A stretch of DNA of 64,000 nucleotides. Origin: CAYVTM01 sp964454645. GTDB lineage: Bacteria; Bacteroidota; Bacteroidia; Sphingobacteriales; Sphingobacteriaceae. The DNA lies in NCBI GenBank assembly GCA_964454645.1, contig CAYVTM010000010.1, positions 1 to 64,000 of the forward strand, written 5' to 3'. The number at the start of each line of letters is the position of its first letter. Position 1 is the first letter of the stretch. Below, one piece after another: positions 39,795-49,311 of this stretch. The position numbers and the translations under genes are program-made. Below the pieces are notes generated by a model. The model made no database searches, had not been told where the DNA came from, and saw only the letters and a program-made list of their open reading frames with translations.

Positions 39795-42653
39795 ATGCTA
39801 CAAAATTTTTTTAAGTGTCGATTTATTTTCGTGTTCTCTTTGCTTTTGTTGGCTGGTATAGATGTTTCGGCACAAGTACAAAAAATAAGCGGAATAGTTA
39901 AAGACAAACGAACGAAAGAACCCATTTTTAGTGCGACGATAGTAGAAAAAGGAACCACCAGCGGATCAAACAGCGACATCAACGGCCGCTTTACTTTGAT
40001 GGTAGATTTAAGCAGTCCCAAGATAATCAGTATTAGTTATTTAGGTTACATCGCTGCGGAAATACAAGTCAGTAAATCAAAAACAGAAATTGAAGTTTTT
40101 ATCGAAGAAGATATAAAGACTACACAGGCAGCATTGGTTCAAGCTTCGCGTATAAGTGATAAACAAAAGGAAGCTCCGCTGACTGTTGAGTCGATGGACA
40201 TGATTTCTATCAAACAAACATCGGCATCTAATTTTTATGAAGGTTTGGGACAGCTGAAAGGTGTCGATCTTACTTCAGCAAGTATAGGGTTTAAAGTAAT
40301 AAACACACGCGGGTTTAACAGTACTTCTCCGGTACGTTCTTTGCAATTAATAGATGGTGTAGATAACCAGGCTCCCGGATTAAACTTTTCGTTGGGAAAT
40401 TTTTTAGGCTCATCCGAATTAGATGTACAAAAAGTTGATCTGATTGTGGGTGCCAGCTCTGCCTTTTATGGCCCGAATGCATTCAACGGAGTTATTAATA
40501 TGCAAACCCGCAATCCCTTTAACAGCGCTGGTTTGAGCGTGATGACAAAAGCCGGAGAGAGAGGCTTGTTTGAATCGGCTATACGTTATGCTGAGGTATT
40601 TAAAAACAAAGATAGTGTAGATGTTTTTGCATTTAAAATTAATATGTATTACATGCGTGCTTACGATTGGGAAGCGACAAACTTAGACGCTACTCCACAA
40701 TCTACCGTTGGTATATCAAATCCCGGCAGATATGATGCGGTAAACCGTTACGGGGATGAAAATTTTGACCCCCGAGGAAATAATGCAACAAGTAATCCGG
40801 GTAAAAGATTTTTCCCGGGACTTAAAGTATGGCATCGTCCGGGATATGAAGAAAAAGACATTGTGGATTACAACACCGAAAACATTAAGCTGGGAACGGC
40901 ATTACATTATAAAGTTAATCCCGCAAAAAACACAGAGCTTATTTATGCTTTTAACTTTGGAAACGGAACAACCGTTTATCAGGGAGATAATCGTTACAGC
41001 TTAAAAGATATTTTATTTTTCCAGAACAGATTGGAATTGCGAAACGATAATTTTTTTATCAGAGCTTACGCAACACATGAGGATGCGGGAAAATCATACG
41101 ATGCTGTTTTTACTTCTTTACTTTTGCAGGAATCTCATAAACCTACATTTATATGGAGTGCCGATTATCAGAATTATTGGGGAAGATACATTCGTCCGAA
41201 AGTAGAAGCATTACCGGGCTATCCGCCGGCACCGGTGTTTCCGCAACCTTTTGATTTTGCTGCTGCCGATTCGGTGATGTTGGTTTATAACGATTCGATT
41301 GTGAAATGGCATAGTGAAGCATTGTATTATGCGAATCTTGCCACTTCGCCAACCTCAACTTCGCCAACAGGAATTATTTACGAGGATAATGTAAATCGTT
41401 ATGAACCGGGAACCGCACGCTTTGATTCGGCATTCAACAGCATCATCTCGAAAACATCATTTACTGAAGGCGGATCCCGCTTTTTTGATAAGTCGGCGTT
41501 ATATCATATTCAGGCAGAACGCAAATTTAAAATAGATCGGACAGATTGGGTATTAGGAGGAAACTATCGTTTATATACACCTAATTCGCAAGGCTCAATT
41601 TTTAGTGATACGGCAGGAAAGAAAATTACCAATTACGAATACGGACTCTATACCGGATTGGAAAGAAAATACCTGGAAGATAAACTGAAAATAAATTTAA
41701 CAGCTCGTATCGATAAAAACCAAAACTTCAACTATGTAGTATCTCCGGCCGCTTCGGCTGTGTATAATGCAGATGCAAACAATATCTTACGATTCTCTTT
41801 TTCATCAGCCATTCGTAATCCGACACTTGCCGACCAGTATTTATTTTTAAATGTGGGAAGGGCCATACTCATAGGAAATACTGGGGGCTTCGATTCTTTA
41901 TTAACGGTTCCTTCTTTATATGCATTCTTTAATTCGCAAAACAAAGACACCCTGGAATATTTTGATATAGATCCCGTACGTCCGGAACGGGTACGCTCTT
42001 TTGAATTCGGGTATCGTACAACATTGTTTGAAAAAGTTTTTATAGACGCAAGTTATTATTTCAGTTATTATAACGATTTTATCGGATATAAATTAGGCGT
42101 AAAGGCATACATCGATACGGTTAACAACACGCTCGACCCGACAAAGCCGGGACCGCAGGCATATCGTGTTTCGGCAAACTCAAACGATATGGTTACAACA
42201 CAAGGTTTCTCGGTTGGCCTTACCTATTTTTTCAAGAACTTTTTTACCTTAAGCGGAAATTATTCCTGGAATGTGTTGGACTTACGAGGTTCGGAAGATC
42301 CTATCATTCCCGCATTCAATACACCCGAACATAAATTTAACATTGGGATTGCAGGAAGAGACATCGACCGGTATTTCGGTTCTGTATATGTTAAAAACTG
42401 GAGCTTCAGCATGAATTATAAATGGGTACAGGGCTTTGAATACGAAGGCTCACCGCAGTTTACGGGATATGTTCCTACCTACGATATGCTGGATATACAG
42501 GTCAGCAAGCATATACCCAAAGTACATACAACTATTAAAGTGGGTGCTTCCAATGTTTTAAACAAGAAAAGTTTGCAGGTTTACGGGGGACCCTATGTGG
42601 GGAGACTGGCTTATGTGTCACTCTTGTTTGATGTAAAGAGAATAAATAATTAA
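39795..42653 (+). CDS. TonB-dependent outer-membrane receptor with carboxypeptidase-regulatory-like N-domain
   Basis: 952 residues. Signal peptide at about 1-27 (LLLAGIDVSAQ). Then a CarboxypepD_reg-like domain (about 30-110, KISGIVKDKRTKEPIFSATI, GSNSDINGRFTL). The plug domain has GFNSTSPVRSLQLIDGVDNQ and VDLIVGASSAFYGPNAFNGVI. A 22-strand-type beta-barrel runs to the C-terminal aromatic-rich strand (LAYVSLLFDVKRINN). It imports a ligand across the outer membrane using TonB-ExbBD energy; the ligand is not predictable. No SusD partner follows, so it is not a classical Sus pair. The next gene, 62 bp downstream and likely co-transcribed, is a secreted hydrolase-like protein. Confidence 0.94.
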   Translation: MLQNFFKCRFIFVFSLLLLAGIDVSAQVQKISGIVKDKRTKEPIFSATIVEKGTTSGSNSDINGRFTLMVDLSSPKIISISYLGYIAAEIQVSKSKTEIEVFIEEDIKTTQAALVQASRISDKQKEAPLTVESMDMISIKQTSASNFYEGLGQLKGVDLTSASIGFKVINTRGFNSTSPVRSLQLIDGVDNQAPGLNFSLGNFLGSSELDVQKVDLIVGASSAFYGPNAFNGVINMQTRNPFNSAGLSVMTKAGERGLFESAIRYAEVFKNKDSVDVFAFKINMYYMRAYDWEATNLDATPQSTVGISNPGRYDAVNRYGDENFDPRGNNATSNPGKRFFPGLKVWHRPGYEEKDIVDYNTENIKLGTALHYKVNPAKNTELIYAFNFGNGTTVYQGDNRYSLKDILFFQNRLELRNDNFFIRAYATHEDAGKSYDAVFTSLLLQESHKPTFIWSADYQNYWGRYIRPKVEALPGYPPAPVFPQPFDFAAADSVMLVYNDSIVKWHSEALYYANLATSPTSTSPTGIIYEDNVNRYEPGTARFDSAFNSIISKTSFTEGGSRFFDKSALYHIQAERKFKIDRTDWVLGGNYRLYTPNSQGSIFSDTAGKKITNYEYGLYTGLERKYLEDKLKINLTARIDKNQNFNYVVSPAASAVYNADANNILRFSFSSAIRNPTLADQYLFLNVGRAILIGNTGGFDSLLTVPSLYAFFNSQNKDTLEYFDIDPVRPERVRSFEFGYRTTLFEKVFIDASYYFSYYNDFIGYKLGVKAYIDTVNNTLDPTKPGPQAYRVSANSNDMVTTQGFSVGLTYFFKNFFTLSGNYSWNVLDLRGSEDPIIPAFNTPEHKFNIGIAGRDIDRYFGSVYVKNWSFSMNYKWVQGFEYEGSPQFTGYVPTYDMLDIQVSKHIPKVHTTIKVGASNVLNKKSLQVYGGPYVGRLAYVSLLFDVKRINN

Positions 42654-42715
42654 GCCGAAATTTGAATAATTGAATATTGAATTCAGTATATTTATAAAAA
42701 CAAAAAATAAACGGT

Positions 42716-44179
42716 ATGAAAAAAACTTTACAATCATTAGTCCTGATTGCTCTTACGGGTATTTTCGGGCAGGCGTCTGCTCAGCGCTACATTACCAATC
42801 AGTTTACAGGCGTAACCGTAACTACCGACATTGTTTATGGACAAAATTATGAGGTGCTATCAGGAGCGCCGGTTTTAAAAGACCTTAAATTAGATATTTA
42901 TGAGCCTGCGGGCGACACGGAAACAGAAAGGCCGGTTATTGTATTCTTACATACCGGTAGTTTTTTGCCGAAAGGACTAAACCAGCTTCCTACAGGATCG
43001 CGTAGTGATAGTTCTATTGTACAAATGTGTACCGAGTTTGCCAAGAAAGGGTATGTTGTAGCCAATGTTGATTATCGTTTGGGATGGAATCCGCAGGGAG
43101 ACCAGGATACACGTACGGGGACTATTTTAAATGCAGTATATCGTGCTATGCAGGACGCAAAAAATGCAGTACGTTATTTGCGTGCAGATGCAGCCTTGAA
43201 TGCAAATCCTCATAAAATCGATACAAACAGAGTTATCCTTTGTGGTCAGGGTACAGGAGGATACATTGCGTTGGCTTATGCAACCATCGATAAAGTGGCA
43301 GAAATTCAACTGGATAAATTTATCAATCAAACCACGAATCAGCCTTATGTAAATCAGGCATTATCCGGCGACTTCGAAGGCTTTGGCGGTAATCCTGCAG
43401 TAAATAAAGAAAACTACAAAGGCTATTCTTCCGGAATCAGCATGGTATGTAACTACGGTGGTGCTATGGGCGATTCAAGCTGGTTAGAACCCGGGGATGT
43501 TCCAATTGTTGCTATGCAAGGTAAAGCAGACCCTTTCGCTCCCTATACAACAGGAGGGGTATTTGTTCCCGGAACTCAGCCTCCTTTGTTTGTGGTTGAA
43601 GTAAGCGGTGCCAGAGATATCGTTCGCCGTGCAAACCGTTTAGGAGTAAACGATGTTTTTAAAACACCCGCATTTACCGATCCATATACGATTCGTGCAA
43701 ATCAGGTGAATGAAGGTTATGAAGGCTTATTCGGTTTTGAAGGCCAGGCAAATGGTTCAGGGCCCTGGGAATGGTGGGACACTTCTGATCCTTTTCACAG
43801 TAATGGCATGATGGCAAATCCTTTAATGTCTAAAGCAAGAGCATTATTGTATATTGATACTTTACAAGGTTTCTTCTCCAGAAGAATTAATCGTGTATTG
43901 TACGAAACTCTGGGTGTAGAAAATACGCTCGCTAACAGTAATTCGGTTTCGGTTTATCCAAACCCCGCTCAGGAAACGGTTAACATTAAAGTAGAAGAAC
44001 TTAATGGCGGAGCTTATCATGTGGAACTTCTTGATTTAATGGGAAGAGTTATCATGAGAGAAGAAAATATTCGTGAAAGTGTATATACTTTCAACAGAAA
44101 GGATTTGAATAATGGAATATATTTTATCAAAGTGTATTCCGGTAAACAATCAAATACAAAAAAATTAATTTTAAACTAA
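42716..44179 (+). CDS. T9SS-sorted alpha/beta-hydrolase-like protein (nucleophile Ser not seen)
   Basis: 487 residues. Signal peptide at 1-22 (FGQASAQ). Residues about 35-400 look like a carboxylesterase/feruloyl-esterase type alpha/beta-hydrolase: LKLDIYEPAGD, RPVIVFLHTGSF, KKGYVVANVDYRLGW and AMQDAKNAVRYLRADA. At the nucleophile elbow, where G-x-S-x-G is expected, the sequence is G177-Q-G179-T-G181, so serine is replaced by glycine, and the oxyanion HGGG is HTGS (79-82). A T9SS type A sorting domain ends the protein (about 410-487; VYPNPAQETVNIKV, LLDLMGRVIM, NNGIYFIKVYSG). It is probably exported to the surface. It could be a catalytically dead binding protein or could use another residue. 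It follows the TonB receptor, suggesting joint work on a ligand. Confidence 0.85.
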   Translation: MKKTLQSLVLIALTGIFGQASAQRYITNQFTGVTVTTDIVYGQNYEVLSGAPVLKDLKLDIYEPAGDTETERPVIVFLHTGSFLPKGLNQLPTGSRSDSSIVQMCTEFAKKGYVVANVDYRLGWNPQGDQDTRTGTILNAVYRAMQDAKNAVRYLRADAALNANPHKIDTNRVILCGQGTGGYIALAYATIDKVAEIQLDKFINQTTNQPYVNQALSGDFEGFGGNPAVNKENYKGYSSGISMVCNYGGAMGDSSWLEPGDVPIVAMQGKADPFAPYTTGGVFVPGTQPPLFVVEVSGARDIVRRANRLGVNDVFKTPAFTDPYTIRANQVNEGYEGLFGFEGQANGSGPWEWWDTSDPFHSNGMMANPLMSKARALLYIDTLQGFFSRRINRVLYETLGVENTLANSNSVSVYPNPAQETVNIKVEELNGGAYHVELLDLMGRVIMREENIRESVYTFNRKDLNNGIYFIKVYSGKQSNTKKLILN

Positions 44180-44198
44180 GCATATTTGTTTAAGTATG

Positions 44199-44227
44199 AA
44201 AGGGAGTCTTTTAAGACTCCCTTTTTT
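44199..44227 (+). terminator. Intrinsic terminator after the receptor/hydrolase pair
   Basis: AAAGGGAGTCTT (44199-44210) pairs with AAGACTCCCTTT (44213-44224) and runs into a T tract. It lies about 20 bp past the stop of the hydrolase-like gene and closes that operon. Confidence 0.92.
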
Positions 44228-44291
44228 GTGCCGTATCATTATTCTAAAGAAGATCGGAATATTATACGAATTCACAGGATATTTATATTTT

Positions 44292-44789
44292 ATGAGTAAA
44301 AATTCTTCTTTAAGCTTTTCTGCCAAACTCGAAATTATCGGAATAAACCCATTTGTTTTTTTACCGGAAGAAGTATTATTGAAAATTTTTAACAGGGCCG
44401 GAAAAGAGAAAGGTGCGATACCGGTCAAAGGAAGCGTGAATGGAAAAGCGTATAAACAAAATTTAGTGAAATACAGTTCTGCATGGCGTCTATATATCAA
44501 TATGGGTATGCTTAAGGATTCTCCCCAAAGAATAGGGGAAACGATTCATATTACCATAGACTACGATTCCGAAGAACGAAAGATTCCATTGCATCCCGGC
44601 TTAGAGAAAGCTTTTCAAAAGAACAAAGCAGCTAAAGCAAAATTTGACACTTTATCTCCATCCCGTCAAAAAGAAATAATTCGTTATATCGCAAATCTTA
44701 AATCCGAGGAAAGCGTCAAACGAAACATTCGCAGAGCTATCGACCATTTAGCGGGTAAAACTTCTTTTGCGGGCAGAGAAAAATCATAG
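44292..44789 (+). CDS. DUF1905/YdeI (OmpD-associated)-type protein
   Basis: 165 residues starting at the ATG encoding MSKNSSLSF. An upstream in-frame start at 44196 would lie inside the terminator hairpin and adds a non-conserved extension, so it is rejected. The N-terminal part (about 5-85, FSAKLEIIGINPFVFLPEEV, PVKGSVNGKAYKQNL, WRLYINMGML) is a DUF1905 beta-barrel. The C-terminal part (about 100-160, LEKAFQKNKAAKAKFDTLSP, SRQKEIIRYI, ESVKRNIRRAIDHLAG) is the helical YdeI/OmdA domain. The combination is common in Bacteroidota and is thought to be stress-linked; the biochemical role is unknown. Confidence 0.9.
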   Translation: MSKNSSLSFSAKLEIIGINPFVFLPEEVLLKIFNRAGKEKGAIPVKGSVNGKAYKQNLVKYSSAWRLYINMGMLKDSPQRIGETIHITIDYDSEERKIPLHPGLEKAFQKNKAAKAKFDTLSPSRQKEIIRYIANLKSEESVKRNIRRAIDHLAGKTSFAGREKS

Positions 44790-44801
44790 CGTTCAAATTT
44801 A

Positions 44802-45911
44802 TCAATGATTCATCCTGCGCTTTATTTTTAATACAGGCCGCTCGAAAAGCCAATAAAACAAGGCTCCTACAAGCAGCGTTATCAACACATAAAAGGCATA
44901 AAGTAAAAATGATTTCATCAGGGTGTCTCCCAGGAAATGCATATTGATGAACTTGAATACTAAGGTATAATGTGTTAAATATACCGAGTATGAAATAATC
45001 GCAACGAAACTTATTATATGTGCCAGGCGATCGGATTTAATATTCAAATGATAGAAAAAGGGCAAGCACATGGCAAAGCCTAGAGAGCTTAATCCTGCAA
45101 ACAGAACATTGTTAAATAAAGCGCTGCTTTGTGTTTGAAAAATAAGATAAGAAACACAAACAAGGATTATTCCTACGCTTGCGAAAAGATTTTTATTTGC
45201 TTTTAATTTTTGAGGATATGCTGAAGAAAACGTTGCAAATAATACTCCATAAAGAATAGCATCCAGGCGTAACCAAACTACTTTTCGAATATGCTTGTCC
45301 CAGATCAAAGTTCCGAGAGGGGTATCTATTTTAAAGAATCGAAGACTTGTGTACAGAATAAGTAAAAACAGGATGACAGAAAGGATACGATGGATAATTG
45401 ATTTATAAGGAAGTTGAAGGGCTATGGCAAAGCATAGCGGAATGCTCAGATAGAACCATTCTTCAACCGATAAACTCCATGCTTCGGGAAAGAAAGGAGG
45501 GTGTACGGTAAAAAGGTTTTGTATGAAGAAAAGATAATCCCGGTTAAAAAAAATTGGTAAACCGATGAAGTATTTTAAGAAACAAAAATTTCCAAACAGG
45601 GCAATGTAATAAACGGGAATCGTTCTGATCCAACGTTTCTTCCAAAAGGAAAAAATATCCGAAACTCTTAAGCGATTATTTTTTTGAATGATGTTTAATA
45701 ATATACCGCCGATTAAAAATCCACTGAGTACAAAGAACAGCTCAACGCCCCAGTAGCCCAAATAAAAAGGTAGTTGCCCCTTGCTCAGATAATGCGATAC
45801 AAAAATATAACCGTGATACAAAACAACCAGCAGAATAGCAACTGCTCTTACCAGATCCAAACCCCGGTTACGTTTCGTATAGTCGATGGTATTAATGAAA
45901 TACTTTATCAA
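44802..45911 (-). CDS. Acyltransferase 3 family membrane protein
   Basis: 369 residues with about ten hydrophobic segments. The start RGLDLVRAVAILLVVLYHG carries the conserved R-x-x-H-type catalytic histidine of the family. GYWGVELFFVLSGFLIGGIL and EEWFYLSIPLCFA are also typical. Such enzymes O-acetylate or acylate cell-surface sugars (OatA/WecH group). The substrate is not predictable. It is the second gene of a minus-strand pair with rmuC (11 bp gap). The next gene on the right strand is convergent. Confidence 0.92.
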   Translation of the reverse strand: MIKYFINTIDYTKRNRGLDLVRAVAILLVVLYHGYIFVSHYLSKGQLPFYLGYWGVELFFVLSGFLIGGILLNIIQKNNRLRVSDIFSFWKKRWIRTIPVYYIALFGNFCFLKYFIGLPIFFNRDYLFFIQNLFTVHPPFFPEAWSLSVEEWFYLSIPLCFAIALQLPYKSIIHRILSVILFLLILYTSLRFFKIDTPLGTLIWDKHIRKVVWLRLDAILYGVLFATFSSAYPQKLKANKNLFASVGIILVCVSYLIFQTQSSALFNNVLFAGLSSLGFAMCLPFFYHLNIKSDRLAHIISFVAIISYSVYLTHYTLVFKFINMHFLGDTLMKSFLLYAFYVLITLLVGALFYWLFERPVLKIKRRMNH

Positions 45912-45922
45912 GGAATAGGTTT

Positions 45923-47281
45923 TTATTCTGTGCTTTGATCTTCTTCATCGATGAATTTGGAATCAATGCGCTTGTCGGGTTTAACCCGTACACCCAGCTT
46001 CTCCAAGGCGGCAACACGGTTTATCAGACTGCCCTTTCCGGTAAGTTTGGTAAAGGCGTCGTTGTAGGTTTCCTTACTCTTATCAATTTGTGATCCCAGT
46101 TTTTCCAGATCATTAATGAAGCTTACAAACTTTTCATATAATGCCGCTGCTTTGTTGGCTATTTCCAAAGCATTTTGCGTTTGTTGCTCCTGTTTCCAAA
46201 TAGATGCAACGGTTTTCAAGGTCGCTAATAATGTAGAGGGAGTAACCGGTACAATTCGTTTATTCCATGCAAAATCAAATAAGTCCCGGTCGTGTTGTAA
46301 GGCGATACTAAAAGAGGATTCAATCGGAATAAACAGCAATACAAAATCCGGAGAGTTTATCTGATAAATTTTCTGATAATTCTTTTCACTTAAACCCTTG
46401 ATATGATTCCGGATGGATAGAATATGCTGCTTAATCAAAAATTCTTTATCTTCATCAGCATTGACTAATTTATCATAAGCTGCCAAAGATACTTTAGAGT
46501 CGATAACGATATGCTTATTATCGGGCAGATGTATAATCACATCCGGTTGCAACCGATTTCCGTTTTCGTCCATCAGTTGCATACCCTTGCCCTGCACAGT
46601 ATAGCTTTCACCTTCTGTTAAGCCGGACGCTTCAAGAACGCGTTCCAAAACAAACTCTCCCCAGTTCCCTTGTTGTTTGTTATCTCCTTTTAATGCTTTA
46701 GCCAGGTTATTCGCCTCTTCACTGATTCGTTTATTGAGATTCATTAATTGTGTAATCTCTCCTTTCAAACTGTTGCGTCCTTCTGCTTCCGACTTATAAC
46801 TTTTATCTACTTTTTCTTCAAAATCTTTGATACGCTGATGTAAAGGACTTAAAATACTTTCCAGTCCCAGCTTATTTTGCTCGGTAAACTTTTGGGTTTT
46901 CTCTTCAAAAATTTTATTGGCGATCAGCTCAAAATCTTTTGTAAACTTTTCCTGTACTGAGCGCAACTCCTGGTTTTGTTCTTCACGGCTTTTTAATAAG
47001 GTGCGCAACCCTTCCCGTTCCTGATTGGCTTTGTTTAAAAGTAAGCGTTCCTCTTTTAAATTTTCTTCGAACTTATCTTTTTCGATTTGTACCAAGCTTA
47101 AGATGCGCTCGTATTCCGATTGCTGATTTTTATTTTTTTCTGAAAGAACAGCATTGGCTTTTTCCAGTTCGGAAATTTTCTTCGAATCGATATGCCTGGT
47201 AGAACGAAAGATAAATTTTGCAAACACAAATCCGATAAGCAAAGCAACAACAAATCCGACAAGAATTACAACCGATTCCAT
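45923..47281 (-). CDS. rmuC: DNA recombination protein RmuC
   Basis: 452 residues. An N-terminal membrane anchor (residues about 4-25, VILVGFVVALLIGFVFAKF) and a long coiled coil (about 34-200) precede a nuclease-like domain: GNWGEFVLERVLEASGLTEG, QPDVIIHLPDNKHIVIDSKV, SPDFVLLFIPIESSFSIAL and AWNKRIVPVTPSTLLATLKT. RmuC limits recombination at short inverted repeats, and its fold is PD-(D/E)XK-like (D-x-x-I-x-L/DSKV here). Full length. It probably shares a transcript with the acyltransferase gene. Confidence 0.95.
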   Translation of the reverse strand: MESVVILVGFVVALLIGFVFAKFIFRSTRHIDSKKISELEKANAVLSEKNKNQQSEYERILSLVQIEKDKFEENLKEERLLLNKANQEREGLRTLLKSREEQNQELRSVQEKFTKDFELIANKIFEEKTQKFTEQNKLGLESILSPLHQRIKDFEEKVDKSYKSEAEGRNSLKGEITQLMNLNKRISEEANNLAKALKGDNKQQGNWGEFVLERVLEASGLTEGESYTVQGKGMQLMDENGNRLQPDVIIHLPDNKHIVIDSKVSLAAYDKLVNADEDKEFLIKQHILSIRNHIKGLSEKNYQKIYQINSPDFVLLFIPIESSFSIALQHDRDLFDFAWNKRIVPVTPSTLLATLKTVASIWKQEQQTQNALEIANKAAALYEKFVSFINDLEKLGSQIDKSKETYNDAFTKLTGKGSLINRVAALEKLGVRVKPDKRIDSKFIDEEDQSTE

Positions 47282-47355
47282 ACGCTAAAATACGGATTAA
47301 AGTTTTACATGTACAGGTGTCAGATACAAAATTTATTATACAAAGATGTATGCTG

Positions 47356-48501
47356 TTAATCTCTTATGATTTGCTCAGCAACTTCCTCTGCTATCAGGCT
47401 TCCCAAAGCAACACCCATTCCGTTACAACGGACCGCCGACCATACATTCGGTTCCAGTTCTTTGATGATCGGACCCAGGCTTTCGGAGAAAGCCATGATT
47501 CCACTCCAGTTATAATCTATTTCATAAGAGATATCCGGCAGAATAACTTCATCTAATAAGGCAGTTAATTTATCCTGAATAGTTTTGCTGGTCCCGAATG
47601 CAAAAGTTTTTTCGGCTTTTACATCTAAATTTCTCCCCCCTCCCAAGAGCAACCGATTATGAATATTCCGGAAATAGTAAAAGCCTTTATCGTAATGAAA
47701 ACTTCCTTTAATTTTTAGATCTTTGATTTCCTTTGTAATCAATACTTGCCCGCGGCCGGGAAACAAATCGAGATCGGGGTACAATTGTTTTGCAAAGGCA
47801 TTGGTACAGAGAACCACTTTTCTTGCATAAAGATTAAAAGAGTTACAATTAAGCAAGACTTGCTCGCTTTGGCTTTGTATTTCTTTTACTTCAACGGAAT
47901 TTAGAATAAGTATTCCCGCTTCATGACATTTATCCAACAAAGCGCGCATCATCCGTCCCGTATCAATCTGTCCTTCGTAAGCATTGCTGATTACACGTTT
48001 TACATTTTTATACCCCATCTGTCCGATAATTGTATCATTTTCGGAATAGATGGCTTTGCTGATAGAAGCATCCACAATATCCTCCTTCAACAAATTATTG
48101 AAATAAGGAATATGTTCGAGGCACTCTTGATAGAGTAATTCATCCGCTTCGGTAAAAATTTCATGTCCGCCCAAACCTTCGTAGGCAATATTTTTTTGAC
48201 CGAGAGTGGCAATCATTTTTTGCAGGCCTTTCCATCGTTTAGCGGCTAATATTTTTATGGTTTCTTCGTTGCTTTGCTTTTTTTGCTCGATTAATTCGGA
48301 GATACTTCCAAAGCAGGCAAAACCGGCATTTTTTGTGCTGGCGCCGCTGGGTAAAATTCCCCTTTCCAAAACTATAATTTGAGCTTGGGGCTTTAATTTT
48401 CGTAATTCTAAAGCAGTAAAAAGGCCCACAATTCCACTTCCGACGATGCAGAAATCATAATCATGAATAAATGACGTTTTTTCCCAATATGAAAAACTCA
48501 T
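47356..48501 (-). CDS. FAD-dependent amino-acid/2-hydroxyacid oxidoreductase (DAO family)
   Basis: 381 residues. The N-terminal FAD motif is FCIVGSGIVGLFTALELRKL, followed by ERGILPSGASTKNAGFACFGS (flavin-contact loop). The C-terminal half has FPGRGQVLITKEI, GFYYFRNIHNRLLLGGGRNL, IDYNWSGIMAFSESLGPIIK and VRCNGMGVALGSLIAEEVAE, the D-amino-acid-oxidase/glycine-oxidase/L-2-hydroxyglutarate-oxidase fold. The exact substrate cannot be assigned. It precedes rmuC on the same strand with 74 bp between, and it is divergent from the zinc peptidase gene. Confidence 0.92.
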   Translation of the reverse strand: MSFSYWEKTSFIHDYDFCIVGSGIVGLFTALELRKLKPQAQIIVLERGILPSGASTKNAGFACFGSISELIEQKKQSNEETIKILAAKRWKGLQKMIATLGQKNIAYEGLGGHEIFTEADELLYQECLEHIPYFNNLLKEDIVDASISKAIYSENDTIIGQMGYKNVKRVISNAYEGQIDTGRMMRALLDKCHEAGILILNSVEVKEIQSQSEQVLLNCNSFNLYARKVVLCTNAFAKQLYPDLDLFPGRGQVLITKEIKDLKIKGSFHYDKGFYYFRNIHNRLLLGGGRNLDVKAEKTFAFGTSKTIQDKLTALLDEVILPDISYEIDYNWSGIMAFSESLGPIIKELEPNVWSAVRCNGMGVALGSLIAEEVAEQIIRD

Positions 48502-48548
48502 AAGCGGCGTTTTTTGTTATAATGTCGTAATTTAACCCTTTTTTGTCA

Positions 48549-48556
48549 TACTTTTG
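48549..48556 (+). promoter_or_regulatory. Zinc peptidase gene promoter -7 element
   Basis: TACTTTTG fits TAnnTTTG; TTTG at 48523-48526 is a possible -33 element, 22 bp upstream. The start codon lies 44 bp downstream, in the divergent gap with the oxidoreductase gene. Confidence 0.5.
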
Positions 48557-48599
48557 TGTATGGCATTTACTTTGAAGTGTAAAAATAAAATATAAAAAT

Positions 48600-49271
48600 A
48601 TGATCGTATTAATTATTGTAATCATGGCTGCGAGCTGGTATGTGGGATGGAGATTCAAAAGCCGTTTTAATGAGTATTCACAAATCGGGTTGGCCAATGG
48701 AATGTCGGGAAAAGAAATTGCCGAACAAATGCTAGCCGACCATCAGATTAATGATGTGAAAGTTATTTCCATAGAAGGGCAATTAACGGACCACTATAAT
48801 CCAATTGATAAGACCGTGAATTTAAGTCCGGACGTTTATCATGGAAGAAGTGTTGCTTCAGCAGCCGTTGCAGCGCACGAGTGCGGACATGCGGTTCAGC
48901 ATGCAAAAGCATACTCATGGTTAAAATTCCGTTCGGCGATGGTTCCGGCATTGAGTGTCAGTTCGCGTTATATGCAGTGGATTTTGTTGGGGGGTATATT
49001 GTTATTGAATGTATTCCCGGCATTGCTGTTTATCGGAATATTATTGTTTGCCTTAACAACTGTTTTCAGTTTTGTTACCCTGCCGGTAGAGTTCGATGCA
49101 AGTAAACGCGCATTGGTATGGCTGGATAATAAAGGAATTACACGCAGTTCGGAAACAGAAACGGCTCGTAAAGCTTTGAATTGGGCAGCATCAACGTATG
49201 TTGTCGCAGCAATCTCATCTTTAGCGACACTTTTATATTACATTGCTATATTTATGGGTAGAAGAGACTAA
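48600..49271 (+). CDS. Membrane zinc metallopeptidase, YugP family
   Basis: 223 residues. An N-terminal membrane helix (residues 1-17), a soluble catalytic part with AAHECGHAVQHA (H93-E94-C-G-H97, an HExxH zinc site), and two to three C-terminal membrane segments (about 125-160 and 200-220) match the YugP (peptidase M-type, PF04298) family. LPVEFDASKRAL supplies the conserved third-ligand region. Substrates are unknown; membrane-protein quality control is a guess. It is monocistronic and convergent with the peptidase gene of the cyanophycin module. Confidence 0.94.
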   Translation: MIVLIIVIMAASWYVGWRFKSRFNEYSQIGLANGMSGKEIAEQMLADHQINDVKVISIEGQLTDHYNPIDKTVNLSPDVYHGRSVASAAVAAHECGHAVQHAKAYSWLKFRSAMVPALSVSSRYMQWILLGGILLLNVFPALLFIGILLFALTTVFSFVTLPVEFDASKRALVWLDNKGITRSSETETARKALNWAASTYVVAAISSLATLLYYIAIFMGRRD

Positions 49272-49283
49272 GGTTTATATCAG

Positions 49284-49311
49284 CAAGGCATGGCGGCGAA
49301 CTCATGCCTTG
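49284..49311. repeat. Inverted repeat between convergent genes (possible bidirectional terminator)
   Basis: CAAGGCATG (49284-49292) and CATGCCTTG (49303-49311) are perfect 9-bp arms with a 10-nt loop. They overlap the stop codon of the isoaspartyl peptidase gene. No T run follows on either strand, so termination efficiency is uncertain. Confidence 0.5.

Noticed and set aside
44196..44291. Upstream start for the YdeI-type protein
   Set aside because: It lies inside the terminator hairpin 44199-44227, and the added residues are not conserved in type. ATG 44292 is preferred.
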